In this document: positions 5,902 through 7,052 of the stretch, in pieces
Position numbering within the stretch: position 1 is the first letter of the stretch
Layout: each line of letters starts with the position of its first letter
Assembly: GCA_050698355.1 (NCBI GenBank)
Contig: JBOHBN010000117.1
Coordinates: 1-7,052 of the forward strand
Reading direction: 5' to 3'
Length of the DNA: 7,052 nucleotides
DNA from: JBOHBN01 sp050698355
Lineage (GTDB): Bacteria > Actinomycetota > Actinomycetes > Streptosporangiales > WHST01
Notes under the pieces: model-generated
Told to the model about the DNA's origin: nothing
What the model saw: only the letters and a program-made list of their open reading frames with translations
Databases searched by the model: none
Position numbers and translations under genes: made by a program

Positions 5902-5976
5902 GCGGGTGTAGCTCAATGGCCAGAGTCCCAGCCTTCCAAGCTGGTTATGCGGGTTCGATCCCCGTCACCCGCTCCA
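5902..5976 (+). tRNA. tRNA-Gly (anticodon UCC)
   Basis: A complete cloverleaf of 72 nt plus an encoded CCA. The acceptor stem GCGGGTG pairs with CACCCGC. The D stem is GCTC/GAGT (one G-U pair), the anticodon stem CCAGC/GCTGG with loop CTTCCAA gives anticodon TCC, and the T stem GCGGG/CCCGT has loop TTCGATC. The U73 discriminator is the usual bacterial glycine element. Unlike the tRNA-Pro gene in this window, the CCA is encoded. Its 3' end faces a 195-bp repeat-bearing spacer and an insertion sequence, a common arrangement for an integration hot spot. Confidence 0.97.
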
Positions 5977-6047
5977 TTTACCAGAGTCGTTGGCACACAA
6001 CAGGTCCAGGTACTCGCCGATCTGTAGCCAGCACCAGGCAGGAGCCC

Positions 6048-6068
6048 GAGGGCAGCATTCGTGCCCTC
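6048..6068. repeat. Inverted repeat GAGGGCA/TGCCCTC, possible terminator or integrase arm site
   Basis: GAGGGCA (6048-6054) and TGCCCTC (6062-6068) are a perfect 7-bp inverted repeat with a 7-nt loop. It lies 72 nt after the tRNA-Gly and 10 nt beyond the stop of the minus-strand reading-frame tail, so it could be a two-way terminator. There is no U-tract. Its right arm overlaps a direct repeat CGTGCCCT (6060-6067 and 6071-6078). Confidence 0.4.
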
Positions 6069-6078
6069 CGCGTGCCCT
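6060..6078. repeat. Direct repeat CGTGCCCT x2
   Basis: CGTGCCCT occurs at 6060-6067 and 6071-6078, a period of 11 bp or one helical turn. Together with TTGGCACAC near 5990 on the tRNA side, these short repeats resemble arm-type binding sites of tyrosine integrases near tRNA attachment sites. The functional reading is inference; the repeat itself is plain in the sequence. Confidence 0.45.
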
Positions 6079-6173
6079 TAAGCCTCGCCACCTCGCCGCC
6101 GGCGCCGGTCCTTTCTAGGCTCCGCACGGAGCTTCTCGTCGAGCGCCTGCGCGATGGTCGCGTCGCAGCGTCG
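6078..6173 (-). pseudogene. Truncated C-terminal tail of a gene, possibly an integrase
   Basis: On the minus strand an open frame enters from the insertion sequence and ends at TAA (6080..6078). The visible tail reads CDATIAQALDEKLRAEP and then a very basic end (RKDRRRRR, GGEA). The codons for CDATIAQALDEKL nearly all end in G or C, as in real genes here. The pattern 'DxIAxALDE' with a basic tail resembles the end of tyrosine integrases of actinobacterial integrative elements, which typically lie with their 3' end next to the tRNA attachment site, as this one does beside tRNA-Gly. The upstream part is missing because an IS256-family element begins at about 6174. With only about 30 residues the identity is unproven, and it could be a chance open frame. 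Confidence 0.3.
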
Positions 6174-6185
6174 GTGTAAATGAGG

Positions 6186-6241
6186 ACGGGCGTAGGTTCC
6201 TCTCGAGACCAGCCAAGTCACGAGGAAGGACCTACGCCCGT
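6186..6241 (+). promoter_or_regulatory. Hairpin enclosing the transposase ribosome binding site and start
   Basis: Positions 6186-6197 pair perfectly with 6230-6241 (12 bp, ACGGGCGTAGGT with ACCTACGCCCGT). After a 3-nt bulge (6227-6229), 6198-6202 (TCCTC) pairs with 6222-6226 (GAGGA), leaving a 19-nt loop. The ribosome binding site GAGGAAGG (6222-6229) and the first two bases of the GTG start (6240) are inside it. Transcripts entering from outside would carry the whole hairpin and translate poorly, a known protective device in insertion sequences such as IS10 and IS50. Confidence 0.6.
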
Positions 6242-7052
6242 GTCGAAGAGAGTAACGCCTAGCGAGCGGTTGCGCGCCGAGGTGGACGAGGTGTTCGCGG
6301 GTGGCGGGGATCTGGCCACCGCGGTCGAGCAGGTCGCCCGGATCGGGGCGCGGCTGCTGTTGCAGACCGCGATCGAGGCCGAGGCCACCGAGTTCCTGGG
6401 CCGGGAGCGCTACGCCCGCGCCACGACCAGCTCCGATGCCCGCGAGGGCAGCCGCAACGGCTACTGCCAGACCACGATCAAGACCACCACCGGGCCGGTG
6501 ACCCTGTCTCGGCCGAAGCTGCGCGGCACCACCGAGGCGTTCGCCTCGCGGCTGCTCGGGGCCGGGGTGAGTAAGACCCACGCGTTGGAGAGCCTGGTCA
6601 TCGCCGGGTTCGTCCGCGGGTTGTCGACCCGGGACGTGGAGGCCACCTTGGCCGAGGCCCTCGGCGAGGCGGCGACGGTGTCGCGCTCGACAGTGTCGCG
6701 GATCTGCGCCGAGATCTCCACCGAGATGGTCGCGTGGCAGCAGCGCCGCCTCGACGAGGTGGAGCTGGACTACCTGTTCTTGGATGCCAGCTTCTTCCGC
6801 TACCACGTCGGCGCCGCCGCCGAGCCGGTCCTCGCGGCGTGGGGGATCACCACCGAGGGCAAGCCGGTGTTCGTCGGGCTGGACACCTCCACCGGCGAGT
6901 CCACCGACGGCTGGTCGGGGTTCCTCACTGACCTCGGCCAGCGGGGACTGCGCGCCCCGCTGCTGGTCATCTCCGATGGCGCCGCCGGGCTGATCAGTGC
7001 GGTGGAGCAGACCATGCCTGCCGCGCTGCGGCAGCGGTGTCTGATCCACCGG
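6240..7052 (+). CDS. IS256-family transposase (Mutator-type), 3' end beyond the window
   Basis: The frame is open for 271 codons to the window edge. It encodes a DDE transposase of the IS256/Mutator superfamily that cuts and rejoins the element's ends. Features in order: an N-terminal helical region with the family pattern EATEFLGRERYARA and EGSRNGYCQTTIKTTTGPVTLSRPKLRG, given here as EGSRNGYCQTT and GPVTLSRPKLRG; the block ALESLVIAGFVRGLSTRDVE; STVSRICAEI, a helix-turn-helix-like segment; the first catalytic Asp182 in FLDASFF; the second Asp246 in ISDGAAGL; and the C-x2-H motif (Cys267, His270) at the edge. The catalytic Glu lies outside. The GTG at 6240 has GAGGAAGG 10 nt upstream. An in-frame ATG at 6180 would add 20 residues but lacks a ribosome binding site. 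No frameshift is seen, so it may be functional. Confidence 0.9.
   Translation, partial: MSKRVTPSERLRAEVDEVFAGGGDLATAVEQVARIGARLLLQTAIEAEATEFLGRERYARATTSSDAREGSRNGYCQTTIKTTTGPVTLSRPKLRGTTEAFASRLLGAGVSKTHALESLVIAGFVRGLSTRDVEATLAEALGEAATVSRSTVSRICAEISTEMVAWQQRRLDEVELDYLFLDASFFRYHVGAAAEPVLAAWGITTEGKPVFVGLDTSTGESTDGWSGFLTDLGQRGLRAPLLVISDGAAGLISAVEQTMPAALRQRCLIHR

Larger units (their letters stand above)
6174..7052 (+). mobile_element. IS256-family insertion sequence, left part
   Basis: The element consists of a short non-coding left end, a hairpin and a transposase gene that runs off the window. The exact left boundary is uncertain. GGTGTAAATGAGG from 6174 resembles the TGTAAA-type tips of many actinobacterial IS256 elements, and the minus-strand reading frame in the flank stops looking coding near there. 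The right end and the target duplication (about 8 bp in this family) lie outside, so the terminal repeat cannot be confirmed. It sits about 200 bp downstream of tRNA-Gly. Confidence 0.75.

Noticed and set aside
5977..6173. A duplicated tRNA-Gly 3' end (attachment-site repeat) in the spacer
   Set aside because: I looked for a copy of the T-arm and acceptor sequence downstream and found none inside the window; a second copy could only lie further right.
5916..6179. Plus-strand open frame starting within tRNA-Gly
   Set aside because: It begins inside the tRNA cloverleaf, has no ribosome binding site and shows no domain-like sequence.
6078..7049. A 323-codon minus-strand open frame through the IS256 element
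   Set aside because: Most of it is antisense to the transposase and reads as Arg/Gly/Leu-rich noise. Only the last 32 codons, outside the IS, look possibly coding and are reported separately.
1..7052. CRISPR array, toxin-antitoxin pair or riboswitch
   Set aside because: There are no regularly spaced repeats, no small overlapping gene pairs of that type, and no recognisable riboswitch core in the intergenic gaps.

Overview
The window is GC-rich chromosomal DNA from a high-GC actinobacterium. Supporting points are the strong G/C bias at third codon positions, the paired clpP1-clpP2 genes downstream of tig (the actinobacterial arrangement), GTG starts, promoters with only a TAnnnT -10 element, and an AraC-type regulator with a DUF6597-like front half. 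I cannot name the genus.

Layout, left to right. Positions 1-3114 (minus strand) hold a proteostasis cluster read right to left: tig (trigger factor), a 186-bp gap with a candidate ClgR operator, clpP1, clpP2 (12 nt apart, with the clpP2 ribosome binding site overlapping the clpP1 stop), then about 156 bp and a GTG with a good ribosome binding site at the very edge, the expected place for clpX. Trigger factor folds nascent chains at the ribosome. ClpP1 and ClpP2 form the mixed peptidase core that is fed by ClpX or ClpC. Positions 3225-3886 (minus) hold a PadR-family repressor directly behind a tRNA-Pro(UGG) gene. Positions 3958-4987 (minus) hold a two-gene unit, a DUF3224 protein followed by a YdeI/OmpD-associated-type protein. 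It is divergent from an AraC-family regulator on the plus strand (5064-5870). Both promoters of this divergent pair seem to be leaderless, and the AraC-type protein is the obvious candidate controller.

Positions 5902-6173 hold a plus-strand tRNA-Gly(UCC) followed by about 200 bp with short repeats and a 32-codon minus-strand reading-frame tail converging on the tRNA. This looks like the 3' end of an integrase-type gene left from an element that used the tRNA gene as its attachment site, although that is inference. From about 6174 to the right edge lies the left part of an IS256-family insertion sequence. Its transposase (271 codons visible, running off the window) starts at a GTG whose ribosome binding site and first bases lie inside a strong hairpin.

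Most of the window is conserved core genome. The accessory part is the right-hand 1.1 kb, a tRNA-anchored scar hit by an insertion sequence. I found no convincing evidence of a wholly new defence or biosynthetic system. The best leads are the integrase-like scar, the hairpin over the transposase start, the ClgR-like box and the paired leaderless promoters.
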